Origin: Ruminococcus sp.
Lineage (GTDB): Bacteria; Bacillota; Clostridia; Oscillospirales; Ruminococcaceae
NCBI RefSeq assembly: GCF_024691275.1
Contig: NZ_JAILNU010000022.1
Span: forward strand, 1-35,498
Length of the DNA stretch: 35,498 bases
Direction: 5' to 3'
Shown here: positions 17,122 to 24,162 of the stretch, piece after piece
Layout of the letters: every line of letters begins with the position of its first letter
Numbering within the stretch: the first letter of the stretch is position 1
Translations under genes and position numbers: made by a program
Notes under the pieces: model-generated
What the model was told of the DNA's origin: nothing
What the model saw: the letters and a program-made list of their open reading frames with translations, nothing else
Databases searched by the model: none

Positions 17122-17151
17122 TTGATTTTTTCACCGCTAAAGTGGTATAAT
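17122..17151 (+). promoter_or_regulatory. Promoter of the RING-finger gene
   Basis: TTGATT (17122-17127), 18-bp spacer, TATAAT (17146-17151) with an extended TGG in front. Divergent from the ymfF promoter. Confidence 0.8.
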
Positions 17152-17183
17152 AAAAGTTGTAATGTATGACAAGGAGGCAGTAT

Positions 17184-18131
17184 ATGGATTATATCGGCGA
17201 GAAATGTCCTGTATGCGGTGAAGTGTTCACTGCGGAGGACGATATAGTTGTATGTCCTGAATGCGGAACGCCGCACCACAGAGCGTGTTACGCTGTTGAG
17301 AATAAATGTGCAAATGCTGCTGAACATTCCACAGGGAAAAAATGGGAGCGTTCAGATGCGGAAACAGAAAACGTAAGGATATGTCCAGTGTGTCATTTCC
17401 GTAACAGCCGAAGTGCGCTCAACTGTCAGCGCTGCGGTACAGAGCTCAAGGATATCGAGCCTGTCCGTCAGGAGGAGAATATCGGCAATGAACAAGAGCA
17501 CAGACGTGATCCCTTCGTTATGCCCGAGGAGCTGGCTGACCCGATAAAATTTCTCGGCTATGACGAAAAGGAGGACATGGGCGGCGCAACTATGAAGGAA
17601 GTTTCCGACTTTGTTGGGGTAAATACCTTCTATTACCTGCCCAGGTTCAAGCGCATAAAGGACGACGGATTAAAGCCTTCGTTCAATCTTCTCAGTCTCA
17701 TTTTCCCTTCTCTTTATTTTGCAAGCAGAAAAATGTGGCTGTGGGCAGTTATCGCAGCTTTTCTCGGTATTTTGTTCAATCTGCCTGCCAATCTCCTTTT
17801 ATACGGCAAGGATATGTCGGCAGAGTTCGGGAAATTCGTTACGGACAATAAACAGATCATATCTTCGATCAGCGAGATATGTCTCGGCCTGGATATGGCA
17901 GGAAGAGCGCTGTCGTGCTTTTTTGCCAACTGGCTATATTTCCGTTTTACTCTGAGAACTATTAAAAAGAACAGAAACGGCGGCAGATCTTCATCTGCAC
18001 TCGGCGGAGTCAAGCCGATGAATATGCTCATAATTACTGTGATAAAGGGAGGTATCGGCTTATTAGCGATTTATCTGCTGTACTTCTCCTTTGATATGAT
18101 GACGACGATAAGCGATTTCAGTACCCTATGA
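17184..18131 (+). CDS. Prokaryotic RING-finger/zinc-ribbon membrane protein (DUF2628-like)
   Basis: Residues 8-35 are a treble-clef RING-like module (CPVC 8-11, CPEC 24-27, HHRAC to Cys35), resembling the prokaryotic RING family 1. A second zinc ribbon has CPVC 67-70 and CQRC 81-84. An acidic linker leads to FYYLPRFKRIKDDGLKPSFN and about three hydrophobic segments (from 170 to the C-terminus), like DUF2628 membrane proteins. The zinc modules should face the cytoplasm. I chose ATG 17184 because AAGGAGG (17171-17177) sits just before it and would lie inside the ORF if an ATG at 17166 were used. Function unknown; no ubiquitin-like genes are nearby. Confidence 0.85.
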   Translation: MDYIGEKCPVCGEVFTAEDDIVVCPECGTPHHRACYAVENKCANAAEHSTGKKWERSDAETENVRICPVCHFRNSRSALNCQRCGTELKDIEPVRQEENIGNEQEHRRDPFVMPEELADPIKFLGYDEKEDMGGATMKEVSDFVGVNTFYYLPRFKRIKDDGLKPSFNLLSLIFPSLYFASRKMWLWAVIAAFLGILFNLPANLLLYGKDMSAEFGKFVTDNKQIISSISEICLGLDMAGRALSCFFANWLYFRFTLRTIKKNRNGGRSSSALGGVKPMNMLIITVIKGGIGLLAIYLLYFSFDMMTTISDFSTL

Positions 18132-18137
18132 GCTGCT

Positions 18138-18166
18138 GCATATCCCGATACTGACATAGGATATGC
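18138..18166 (+). terminator. Hairpin after the RING-finger gene (weak terminator)
   Basis: GCATATCC (18138-18145) pairs with GGATATGC (18159-18166). No T run follows, so termination would be poor and the lipoprotein gene may be partly co-transcribed. Confidence 0.35.
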
Positions 18167-18234
18167 TGATATCTTAAAAATCAATACAGATAACGATAAA
18201 TGCTCTTATTTTTCATACTCGGGGGGGAGATAAA

Positions 18235-18771
18235 ATGAAGCTTAGAAGCATTTTGCTGCTGTTTTCGGTTGTCATATGTGTGTTTCTTGTGGGATGCGGT
18301 GATATGGACTATCCCACTTATACATACGAGATAAGCAACGGTCTTGGTGAGAATTATCTTGTGAATTACTGCGAACAGGTAAGTTATCCGGAGCATACCA
18401 CGCGAGTTAAGGTATTCAAGGAGACAAATAAGGTAAGCGACTACGACGGCGGTGCGTATACAGGCTGCAATTCATATACACCGTCACAGGTGATGTATAT
18501 ATGCAGCAAGGATAAAGTGGATTATTACTATCTGCGCACTCAGTGCGGGGAATATGTCGCAGCAGACGGTGTCTCCAGCATAAGAATGAATTATAATATG
18601 ATGCAGCTCGGTCAGAGCAATGCCGAAATGGACGATCTGGATAAGAGAAACTGTTCAAAGCTTGCATCTAATCTGCGGGAAGCGATATCAGCTGAAGCGG
18701 TGATGTGGCGTTTTAATGCCTGCGGATACAGCTCGGATAACTTCATGCAGCTGTACTATTTCCAAAGATGA
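18235..18771 (+). CDS. Cys-rich lipoprotein of unknown function
   Basis: A hydrophobic signal peptide (about 5-20) ends in the lipobox LVGC (18-21), so the mature protein should be lipid-anchored at Cys21 by Lgt. The 157-residue mature part has several further Cys (in YCEQ, GCNSY, YICSK, TQCGEY, RNCSK, NACGY), suggesting disulfides, and is rich in Tyr, Asn and Met. No family is recognised. The ribosome site lies in a homopolymeric run of seven G (18221-18227), whose slippage could alter translation. The gene ends at a strong hairpin and faces the pilin gene across a non-coding stretch. Confidence 0.8.
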   Translation: MKLRSILLLFSVVICVFLVGCGDMDYPTYTYEISNGLGENYLVNYCEQVSYPEHTTRVKVFKETNKVSDYDGGAYTGCNSYTPSQVMYICSKDKVDYYYLRTQCGEYVAADGVSSIRMNYNMMQLGQSNAEMDDLDKRNCSKLASNLREAISAEAVMWRFNACGYSSDNFMQLYYFQR

Positions 18772-18782
18772 CATATAACGAC

Positions 18783-18820
18783 AGCCCGAAGGCTTTTCAA
18801 AAGCCTTCGGGCTGAATTTT
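18783..18820 (+). terminator. Terminator of the lipoprotein gene
   Basis: AGCCCGAAGGCTTTT (18783-18797) and AAAAGCCTTCGGGCT (18799-18813) are perfect reverse complements, followed by GAATTTTTC. Confidence 0.9.
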
Positions 18821-19142
18821 TCAGGCGAAAAAAACAGCTCTGCATTAGCGTGATACTCATATAAAAACTTTATATGGAATTAGCGGGAAGTAACCTCTTC
18901 CCACTTTCAAAGACTCTTAACACGGATTTTTCGCAGATAGGGTGTTCATGATAATAAAAAAGCCCTGCAAGTTATGCAGGGTGTGCCCTATCAGATAAAA
19001 ATCCAAGCCTGAAGTTTTATGAAAGAAGTTTGAGAAAGAACCCTTTTTCAAAAGAGTCCTTCCTCAATAACTCGCGTAAAAACTTCTATATAAGTACAAT
19101 GCTCATATTACAGGGCAGTCATCATTATTTGCTGTAAGATTT
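18814..19142. other. Non-coding stretch with nested hairpins between convergent genes
   Basis: No gene is visible. GGGAAG (18885-18890) pairs with CTTCCC (18897-18902). A larger stem pairs 18924-18942 with 18986-19004 (15 of 19 positions), enclosing the stem CCCTGCA/TGCAGGG. On the minus strand an arm around 19035-19065 forms another near-perfect hairpin with G-U pairs. Outer flanks show weak symmetry around ATATAAAAACTT and its complement. The arrangement resembles a degenerate inverted-repeat element or a structured pilin mRNA 3' end. Confidence 0.5.
18953..18981 (-). terminator. Likely terminator of the pilin-like gene
   Basis: On the minus strand CCCTGCA, loop TAACT, TGCAGGG (18963-18981) is followed by CTTTTTT. 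It lies about 160 bases past the pilin stop and no other minus-strand gene lies between. Confidence 0.75.
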
Positions 19143-19706
19143 TTACGAATAATCCGGATCGGTGTTTGGCCAGAGTCTGTACATAGGAGTATTTGACGTT
19201 CCGTCGCCTACCCATATCTCGGTATCTATGGAATCACCGTCACGGTAACATATGAACCAGCGGTTAAGTGGTTTGCCGGCTTTTGAGTGATTGAACCTGA
19301 TCGGTATTTTGCCTGTTCCTCCAAAGCTGTTTACAGCATCCTGAAATGGCTTAGCTTCTGCGCTTCCTCCGCTCCAGAGTGATCGGTTGCCGCCTGCATT
19401 TGATGCGCCGTCCTTGGTACATACAGTTACCAGAGTATATGTTTCTGATGTACCGTTATGCTTTACTGTAACGTTGTGTGTAGTTGTGTTATTTGCTGTA
19501 TATGAGTCGGTAGCGTCTTCATCATCTGCAATGACAGCCATAACTGTGTCATAAATAGTTTTTGCACTTGTAATGTCAGCCGATCTTCTTGATTTCTTGA
19601 TGTATCCCATTAAAGAAGGTATGAGTATCGAAGCGAGAACACCAATTATCGCAATAACGACGATCAGCTCGATAAGTGTAAAACCATGTTTCCTGTATTT
19701 TGCCAT
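19143..19706 (-). CDS. Type IV pilin-like protein (prepilin N-terminus)
   Basis: The N-terminus MAKYRKHGFTLIE is a class III prepilin signal: cleavage is expected between Gly8 and Phe9, with Glu13 at mature position 5, followed by a 20-residue hydrophobic helix (VVIAIIGVLASILIP). The remaining 140 residues, rich in Thr, Asn and Gly, form the predicted globular head and show no further family match. Pseudopilins of type II secretion and competence look the same at the N-terminus. No pilus ATPase, platform protein or prepilin peptidase is in the window, so assembly genes must lie elsewhere. The ribosome site contains a run of six G. It has its own promoter. Confidence 0.9.
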   Translation of the reverse strand: MAKYRKHGFTLIELIVVIAIIGVLASILIPSLMGYIKKSRRSADITSAKTIYDTVMAVIADDEDATDSYTANNTTTHNVTVKHNGTSETYTLVTVCTKDGASNAGGNRSLWSGGSAEAKPFQDAVNSFGGTGKIPIRFNHSKAGKPLNRWFICYRDGDSIDTEIWVGDGTSNTPMYRLWPNTDPDYS

Positions 19707-19757
19707 ATAAATCCCCCCACAAAATTTATTGTTGCAAAATAATGATGATTTTTCTTA

Positions 19758-19786
19758 ATTATAAAACTATTGCGTTGAAAAGTCAA
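19758..19786 (-). promoter_or_regulatory. Promoter of the pilin-like gene
   Basis: Minus strand TTGACT (19781-19786), 17-bp spacer, TATAAT (19758-19763). The start codon lies about 52 bases below the -10. Confidence 0.85.
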
Positions 19787-19809
19787 TAGCAATTCAAAAA
19801 TTTGCCATA

Positions 19810-19848
19810 TAATAAATAAATATGGGAGCATGGTGAATGCTCCCATAT
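19810..19848 (-). terminator. Terminator of tyrS
   Basis: TATGGGAGCAT (19821-19831) pairs with ATGCTCCCATA (19837-19847); the minus-strand tail is TTTATTTATT. It starts 5 bases past the tyrS stop. Confidence 0.88.
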
Positions 19849-19852
19849 AGCG

Positions 19853-21070
19853 TTATTTCACAATAATCTTCTTAAATGCCTTCTTACCCTTGCGGACGAT
19901 TATCTCGCCTTCGAGCTTTATCATTTCCTTTGGATCAGACTTCTTTTCATCGTTTACAGTTATACCGCCCTGCTGAACAAGTCTTCTTGCTTCGGATACA
20001 GAAGGAGCAAGCTCAGCTTTTACGAGGAGGTTGAGAAGTCCGATAGAACCGTCGGTAAGGTCGGCTGAGTCGATTTCAGCAACGGGCATATTCTCGTTTG
20101 AACCGCTGCCTCCGAAGAGTGCCTTTGCAGCAGCCTTTGCCTTTTCAGCCTCTTCTTCTCCGTGAACGAGCTTTGTGAGCTCGTATGCGAGGAGCTCCTT
20201 AGCAGCGTTGAACTGAGCGCCTTCCATGGACTTTTCCATTTCCTCAATCTGCTCAACAGGAACGAAAGTGAGCATCTTCAGGCACTTGATAACGTCTGCG
20301 TCATCAACGTTTCTCCAGTACTGGAAGAAATCGTAAGGAGAAGTCTTTTCAGGATCGAGCCATACAGCGCCCTTTTCGGTCTTGCCCATCTTCTTGCCCT
20401 CTGAGTTGAGGAGAAGGGTGATGGTCATAGCGTAAGCGTCCTTGCCAAGCTTGCGGCGGATAAGCTCTGTGCCGCCGAGCATATTGCTCCACTGGTCGTC
20501 GCCGCCGAACTGCATATTACAGCCGTACTTCTGGAAGAGCTGGTAGAAGTCGTAGCTCTGCATTATCATGTAGTTGAATTCGAGGAATGAAAGACCGCGC
20601 TCAAGTCTCTGCTTGTAGCACTCAGCTGTGAGCATACGGTTTACGCTGAACTGTGCACCAACTTCGCGGAGAACTTCGATGTAGTTGAGGTTCATGAGCC
20701 AGTCTGCGTTGTTTACAACGATAGCCTTGTCATCAGAGAAGTCGATGAAGCGGCTCATCTGCTTCTTGAAGCAGTCAACGTTGTGCTGGATAGTCTCGGG
20801 AGTGAGCATCTTACGCATATCGGTCTTGCCTGAAGGGTCGCCGATCATAGCTGTACCGCCGCCGATGAGTACGATAGGCTTGTTGCCTGCCATTTGCATA
20901 CGCTTCATAAGGCAGAGTGCCATGAAGTGACCTACGTGGAGCGAATCGGCAGTTGGGTCAAAGCCGATATAGAAAGTAGCCTTGCCTGCGTTGACAAGCT
21001 CCTCTATCTCCTTTTCGTCTGTAAGCTGCGCGAGGAGTCCTCTGCGCTTGAGTTCTTCAAAAGTAGTCAT
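19853..21070 (-). CDS. tyrS: Tyrosine--tRNA ligase
   Basis: Cytoplasmic class Ic synthetase attaching tyrosine to tRNA-Tyr. HVGH (45-48) is the HIGH motif, the active-site region includes FGGDDQWSN (188-196), and KMGKT (227-231) is the KMSKS equivalent. The C-terminal 70 residues form an S4 RNA-binding domain ([25 protein letters not shown] region). Length 405 is typical. AAAGGAG before the ATG lies within the end of the preceding membrane-protein gene, 3 bases away, so the two are coupled. A T-box leader lies two genes upstream, but it is not certain that it governs tyrS. Confidence 0.98.
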   Translation of the reverse strand: MTTFEELKRRGLLAQLTDEKEIEELVNAGKATFYIGFDPTADSLHVGHFMALCLMKRMQMAGNKPIVLIGGGTAMIGDPSGKTDMRKMLTPETIQHNVDCFKKQMSRFIDFSDDKAIVVNNADWLMNLNYIEVLREVGAQFSVNRMLTAECYKQRLERGLSFLEFNYMIMQSYDFYQLFQKYGCNMQFGGDDQWSNMLGGTELIRRKLGKDAYAMTITLLLNSEGKKMGKTEKGAVWLDPEKTSPYDFFQYWRNVDDADVIKCLKMLTFVPVEQIEEMEKSMEGAQFNAAKELLAYELTKLVHGEEEAEKAKAAAKALFGGSGSNENMPVAEIDSADLTDGSIGLLNLLVKAELAPSVSEARRLVQQGGITVNDEKKSDPKEMIKLEGEIIVRKGKKAFKKIIVK

Positions 21071-21073
21071 TAT

Positions 21074-21952
21074 TTATTTCTCCTTTAAATTATTTTTTAT
21101 TATTTTAACTCCGCGACGCACGAGTTCGTCGCAGATGTATTCGAGCTGTAATTCGTTCCCGTGAATATCATATGTATGCTTTTGGTTCTTTAAAGAAATA
21201 CACATATATAACTCGTTTTTTTCACTGCCGTAAGAACTGTAACGGTCATATTTTTTTGTGCGCTTTCTTGTAAGTACGGCATTGTATATATCAGAAATGC
21301 TGAAATAACCTGTTTCAGACATATTGATGTATACACAGTAATCTATTCCAATGTTAAAATCACATTCTTTGGTGCAGATCATGTTGCCTCCCATATAAGA
21401 ACGCTCTATCATAGGAAGTTTTTCGTCAGCCCGTTTTATAAACAGTTTCACATAAAAACCGCTGAAATGAATTATTGCCATTACAAAGCAAAAAATAGCG
21501 ATTCCACTTGTAAAAATAAGTAGAATTTCTGATATAAAATCATGGTCATCTTTATATATCCATAATGCAAGCGGAATGAATATCAGCACTGAAAAAGACA
21601 TAAAAAGCCATCTCGGAGCGAATTTCCATCGACTTATAGTTTTTAAATCAGATTTCATATTTTCGCCGGTGATTTCACGAAAAGCGTTTTTTTCATAGTT
21701 TTCAAGAATCTGCTGCCTTATAACGGATTCAGGTTCGGAAGCTCTTTTTAAAGCTTTGCTTTCAGATTTTTTATCAGCCAGTTTTTCTTCTGCAATATTT
21801 ATCAGCAGAAAAAACGGTATCATCAAAAGAGGTGTGAATGTAAACCATAATTCGTTATATCGTTCCATTAAAACAGCTATAAAAAATAATAACGCAGATA
21901 TACTGCTGAAAAGCAGTATAAGAAGTCCGATTTTCTTTTTCCGTTTTTTCAT
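21074..21952 (-). CDS. Hypothetical membrane protein upstream of tyrS
   Basis: 292 residues with four predicted membrane segments (about 8-28, 35-52, 112-132 and 140-163) and a soluble C-terminal part of about 125 residues holding an NMICTKECDFNIGIDYCVYIN stretch; only its Cys-rich character is notable. I do not recognise the family, although the four-helix plus beta-rich tail layout resembles YcxB-like proteins. Start: ATG at 21952 is chosen over an in-frame TTG two codons earlier; both lack a strong ribosome site. The gene is AT-richer than its neighbours. It ends 3 bases before tyrS and probably shares a transcript with it. Confidence 0.7.
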   Translation of the reverse strand: MKKRKKKIGLLILLFSSISALLFFIAVLMERYNELWFTFTPLLMIPFFLLINIAEEKLADKKSESKALKRASEPESVIRQQILENYEKNAFREITGENMKSDLKTISRWKFAPRWLFMSFSVLIFIPLALWIYKDDHDFISEILLIFTSGIAIFCFVMAIIHFSGFYVKLFIKRADEKLPMIERSYMGGNMICTKECDFNIGIDYCVYINMSETGYFSISDIYNAVLTRKRTKKYDRYSSYGSEKNELYMCISLKNQKHTYDIHGNELQLEYICDELVRRGVKIIKNNLKEK

Positions 21953-21964
21953 AAGCAATTACCG

Positions 21965-21993
21965 TAAAGAATGAAAACGTCGGGCGTTTTCAT
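21965..21993 (-). terminator. Weak hairpin between the two membrane-protein genes
   Basis: ATGAAAACG (21971-21979) pairs with CGTTTTCAT (21985-21993). On the minus strand only TCTTT follows, so termination may be partial. Confidence 0.45.
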
Positions 21994-22021
21994 GTATATC
22001 ACGACCTTTCGCGTACATTGC

Positions 22022-22483
22022 TCAGTCTGCGTGTTTCATTATGGCTTTGAGCAGACCGAGAAAAGCGGAGTGAATGAAGGTACGGACTGCCACGAGGAGC
22101 TGTCCGCCCATGAATACATATTTTATATAACCGTAGAAGCTTTTACCAAGCTTGTCGGTGTTCTTATTTGCAAGTCCCTCCATGTATGGCTCGACGGTAC
22201 TGCTGCCGAATGTGGTGAACTCCACAAACACAGCCAGAAGAACTGCCGCAGTAAATCCGAGGTTCAGGTTTGCGCTGTCAAGACCTGCAAGTCCCGAAAA
22301 AGGGTGGATATATCTTGTGAAAAGCGAAACAGAGATGACGCAGACAACTGTGCAGACCGTCATGCGTATGAAAGGGGAGGGCGCTTCTGACCTTGCCGGA
22401 CTTGTGAAGCCGATATACATCATCAGCAGCGAAAAAAGGAAGACTATCAGCGCAAGACTGAGGTAGCCGATCAGTTTTTTCAA
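22022..22483 (-). CDS. Four-helix membrane protein of unknown function under a T-box
   Basis: 153 residues, four hydrophobic segments (about 5-25, 41-61, 73-93, 120-145). No family is recognised. Translation most likely starts at TTG 22481-22483, which is preceded by AAGGGGTGA at proper distance; no ATG in frame is better placed. It directly follows the terminator of a T-box leader, so its expression should respond to uncharged tRNA. That suggests a role connected with an amino acid, such as transport, but this is inference from context only. The next gene on the strand starts about 70 bases on, after a weak hairpin. Confidence 0.72.
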   Translation of the reverse strand: MKKLIGYLSLALIVFLFSLLMMYIGFTSPARSEAPSPFIRMTVCTVVCVISVSLFTRYIHPFSGLAGLDSANLNLGFTAAVLLAVFVEFTTFGSSTVEPYMEGLANKNTDKLGKSFYGYIKYVFMGGQLLVAVRTFIHSAFLGLLKAIMKHAD

Positions 22484-22500
22484 TTTCCGTCACCCCTTAC

Positions 22501-22751
22501 AAAATAATAAAAGCCCCCGAACAGCGCAGGCTGTCCGGGGGCGAAGTTACTCGCGGTACCACCCCGATTTACCGAGCAAAACTCGGTCTCGATAAGCTGT
22601 AACGGGCATACCCGTCCGAACCTACACGCAAAAGCGTTTTCAGCACGGCAACTCCCGAATGTAATTTCCTATGCGCCGTCATTCCCTCACACCACACGGG
22701 AACTCTCTGTATCGGGCTTTGCACAGGCTTTATCCGTTCACTGTTTTTGCT
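22501..22751 (-). ncRNA. T-box riboswitch leader upstream of the four-helix membrane protein
   Basis: The minus strand carries GGGGTGGTACCGCG (22552-22565), the T-box motif. Earlier it has ACAGAGAG, a TGGTG apical segment and GGGAGTTGCCGTGCTGAAA, all familiar from T-box stem I, and CCCGTTACAGC from stem II/III. The terminator pairs GCCCCCGGACAGC with GCTGTTCGGGGGC (22513-22542) with all 13 positions paired including one G-U, then TTTTATTATTTT. Pairing GCAAAGC with GCTTTTGC would leave UGU followed by A (22624-22626) as a possible specifier, which would mean cysteine. This specifier assignment is weak. The target is an unknown membrane protein. Confidence 0.88.
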
Positions 22752-22756
22752 TTTAT

Positions 22757-22785
22757 ATCATATCATATCTTTTTCCGCTTGTCAA
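22757..22785 (-). promoter_or_regulatory. Promoter of the second T-box transcript
   Basis: Minus strand TTGACA (22780-22785), 17-bp spacer, TATGAT (22757-22762). It starts just past the stop of the GGDEF gene. Confidence 0.85.
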
Positions 22786-22798
22786 GAGAAAAAGTTCA

Positions 22799-23935
22799 TT
22801 ATGCGGTAGATACTGCGGAACGGCAGTGCTTATGATGCTTTTCGGAATACATTTTTTCGTCCATATCGTTCATGAAGCTGTCGGCAGTATCATTTTCACC
22901 GAGTATGCTCATGCCCATGGAGAATGAGAGATGATAATCGGCTTTCCCCGAATTATTGAACCTTTTCAGCTGATTTCTGATGCTTCTTTCGATATTTATT
23001 AGTTCAAATTCGTTATCGGCTTTTGAGATGATGACAAATTCATCTCCCGCGAATCTGACAGCAATGCTCTTTGAGGGGATAGCCTCCCTGATTATATTGG
23101 CAGTGTTTATCAGGGCTCTGTCTCCTACGGAGTGACCGTACATATCGTTTATATCCTTGAAGAAGTCGATATCTATCATGACACCGCCGATCTTTGTGCC
23201 TTTGTGACAGGCTTCCGACAGCACATGGTCAAGGTAATTACGGTTATACAGCTTTGTGAGCGGGTCAATGTATGACAGCTCGTTCTGAAGAGCCATATGT
23301 ACGCCGACAAGTCCTACAGCAGCCGATATCCATGCAAGTGATATCCCGTAGAATAGGAGCTGAGCAGTTGTGCCGACTATGAGCGGCATAATGAACATCC
23401 AGATAGGGAAAAAACGTGATTGCGGCGACTCCTTGTAGTATCTGTACCTCACGCATACGCTGAATCCGATATATACGAATACGGAAAGATAGTAGATATA
23501 TGAGAGCGGCTGACGGCTGTAAACGTTTCCGGCATCAAAGCTGAAAAGATAACCGAATCTGATATTGGGGATAAGTGAGGCGATAAGTATCAGTGTGGGA
23601 ACGGCGAGCCACTTGTAATACTTTTTCAGGCGGCTTTCCTGCTTATACAGCCGAAGGTCAACGTATATGCACCATAAAAAAGACAGAGTCACGTTTAATG
23701 CGTACAGGAGAGTACAGGTGATTACGGAGATAGTGTGAGCACCCTGGAATGTCCTGCCGTCGACCATGAATGAAATGGTCTCAGTAGCACAGCCTGCTGA
23801 GGTGACGATTATCATAACGGTAAAAATCCTGTCACTGGGCAGACGGCGCTGTCGGACGAGGTAACTGCTTATCTGGAGCACTATCATCATGATAACACCT
23901 ATGGAATTGGCAACTGTGATAGCTTGCAGATTCAT
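22799..23935 (-). CDS. Membrane-bound GGDEF-domain protein (putative diguanylate cyclase)
   Basis: The N-terminal 215 residues have about six to seven hydrophobic segments forming a membrane sensor region. The GGDEF domain (about 222-378) starts with DPLTKLYNR (224-232), has metal-site Asp255 in MIDIDFFK, and the signature AGDEF (296-300), an accepted active variant. It should make cyclic di-GMP from GTP. The inhibitory-site RxxD expected just before the signature is absent (PSKS there). The ATG at 23935 follows AAGGAGG. No c-di-GMP effector or EAL domain is in the window. Its signal is unknown. Confidence 0.92.
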   Translation of the reverse strand: MNLQAITVANSIGVIMMIVLQISSYLVRQRRLPSDRIFTVMIIVTSAGCATETISFMVDGRTFQGAHTISVITCTLLYALNVTLSFLWCIYVDLRLYKQESRLKKYYKWLAVPTLILIASLIPNIRFGYLFSFDAGNVYSRQPLSYIYYLSVFVYIGFSVCVRYRYYKESPQSRFFPIWMFIMPLIVGTTAQLLFYGISLAWISAAVGLVGVHMALQNELSYIDPLTKLYNRNYLDHVLSEACHKGTKIGGVMIDIDFFKDINDMYGHSVGDRALINTANIIREAIPSKSIAVRFAGDEFVIISKADNEFELINIERSIRNQLKRFNNSGKADYHLSFSMGMSILGENDTADSFMNDMDEKMYSEKHHKHCRSAVSTA

Positions 23936-23973
23936 AAGATCCTCCTTCCACTAACTAAAAAATCCCATATACC

Positions 23974-24002
23974 ATTATATCATGTTGTATATAATGTTTC
24001 AA
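23974..24002 (-). promoter_or_regulatory. Promoter of the GGDEF gene
   Basis: Minus strand TTGAAA (23997-24002), 17-bp spacer, TATAAT (23974-23979). Confidence 0.78.
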
Positions 24003-24101
24003 GAACTTAACTGAAAATTTACAAAATGTGCTGAATTTGGACATGATTTCTGACATTTTTCGATAAAATAGTCGGTTTTAAAGTTTTTTTGAGCGGGGGG
24101 C

Positions 24102-24130
24102 TTGAAATTTGCAATTGTTTGATATATAAT
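24102..24130 (+). promoter_or_regulatory. Promoter of the DUF1846 gene
   Basis: TTGAAA (24102-24107), 17-bp spacer, TATAAT (24125-24130), divergent from the GGDEF promoter. Confidence 0.82.
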
Positions 24131-24162
24131 TAGTTGTGATAAATTTACGGGAGGAACGAAAA

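Noticed and set aside
17166-17183. Earlier ATG for the RING-finger gene
   Set aside because: The ribosome site AAGGAGG would then lie within the coding sequence; ATG 17184 is correctly spaced.
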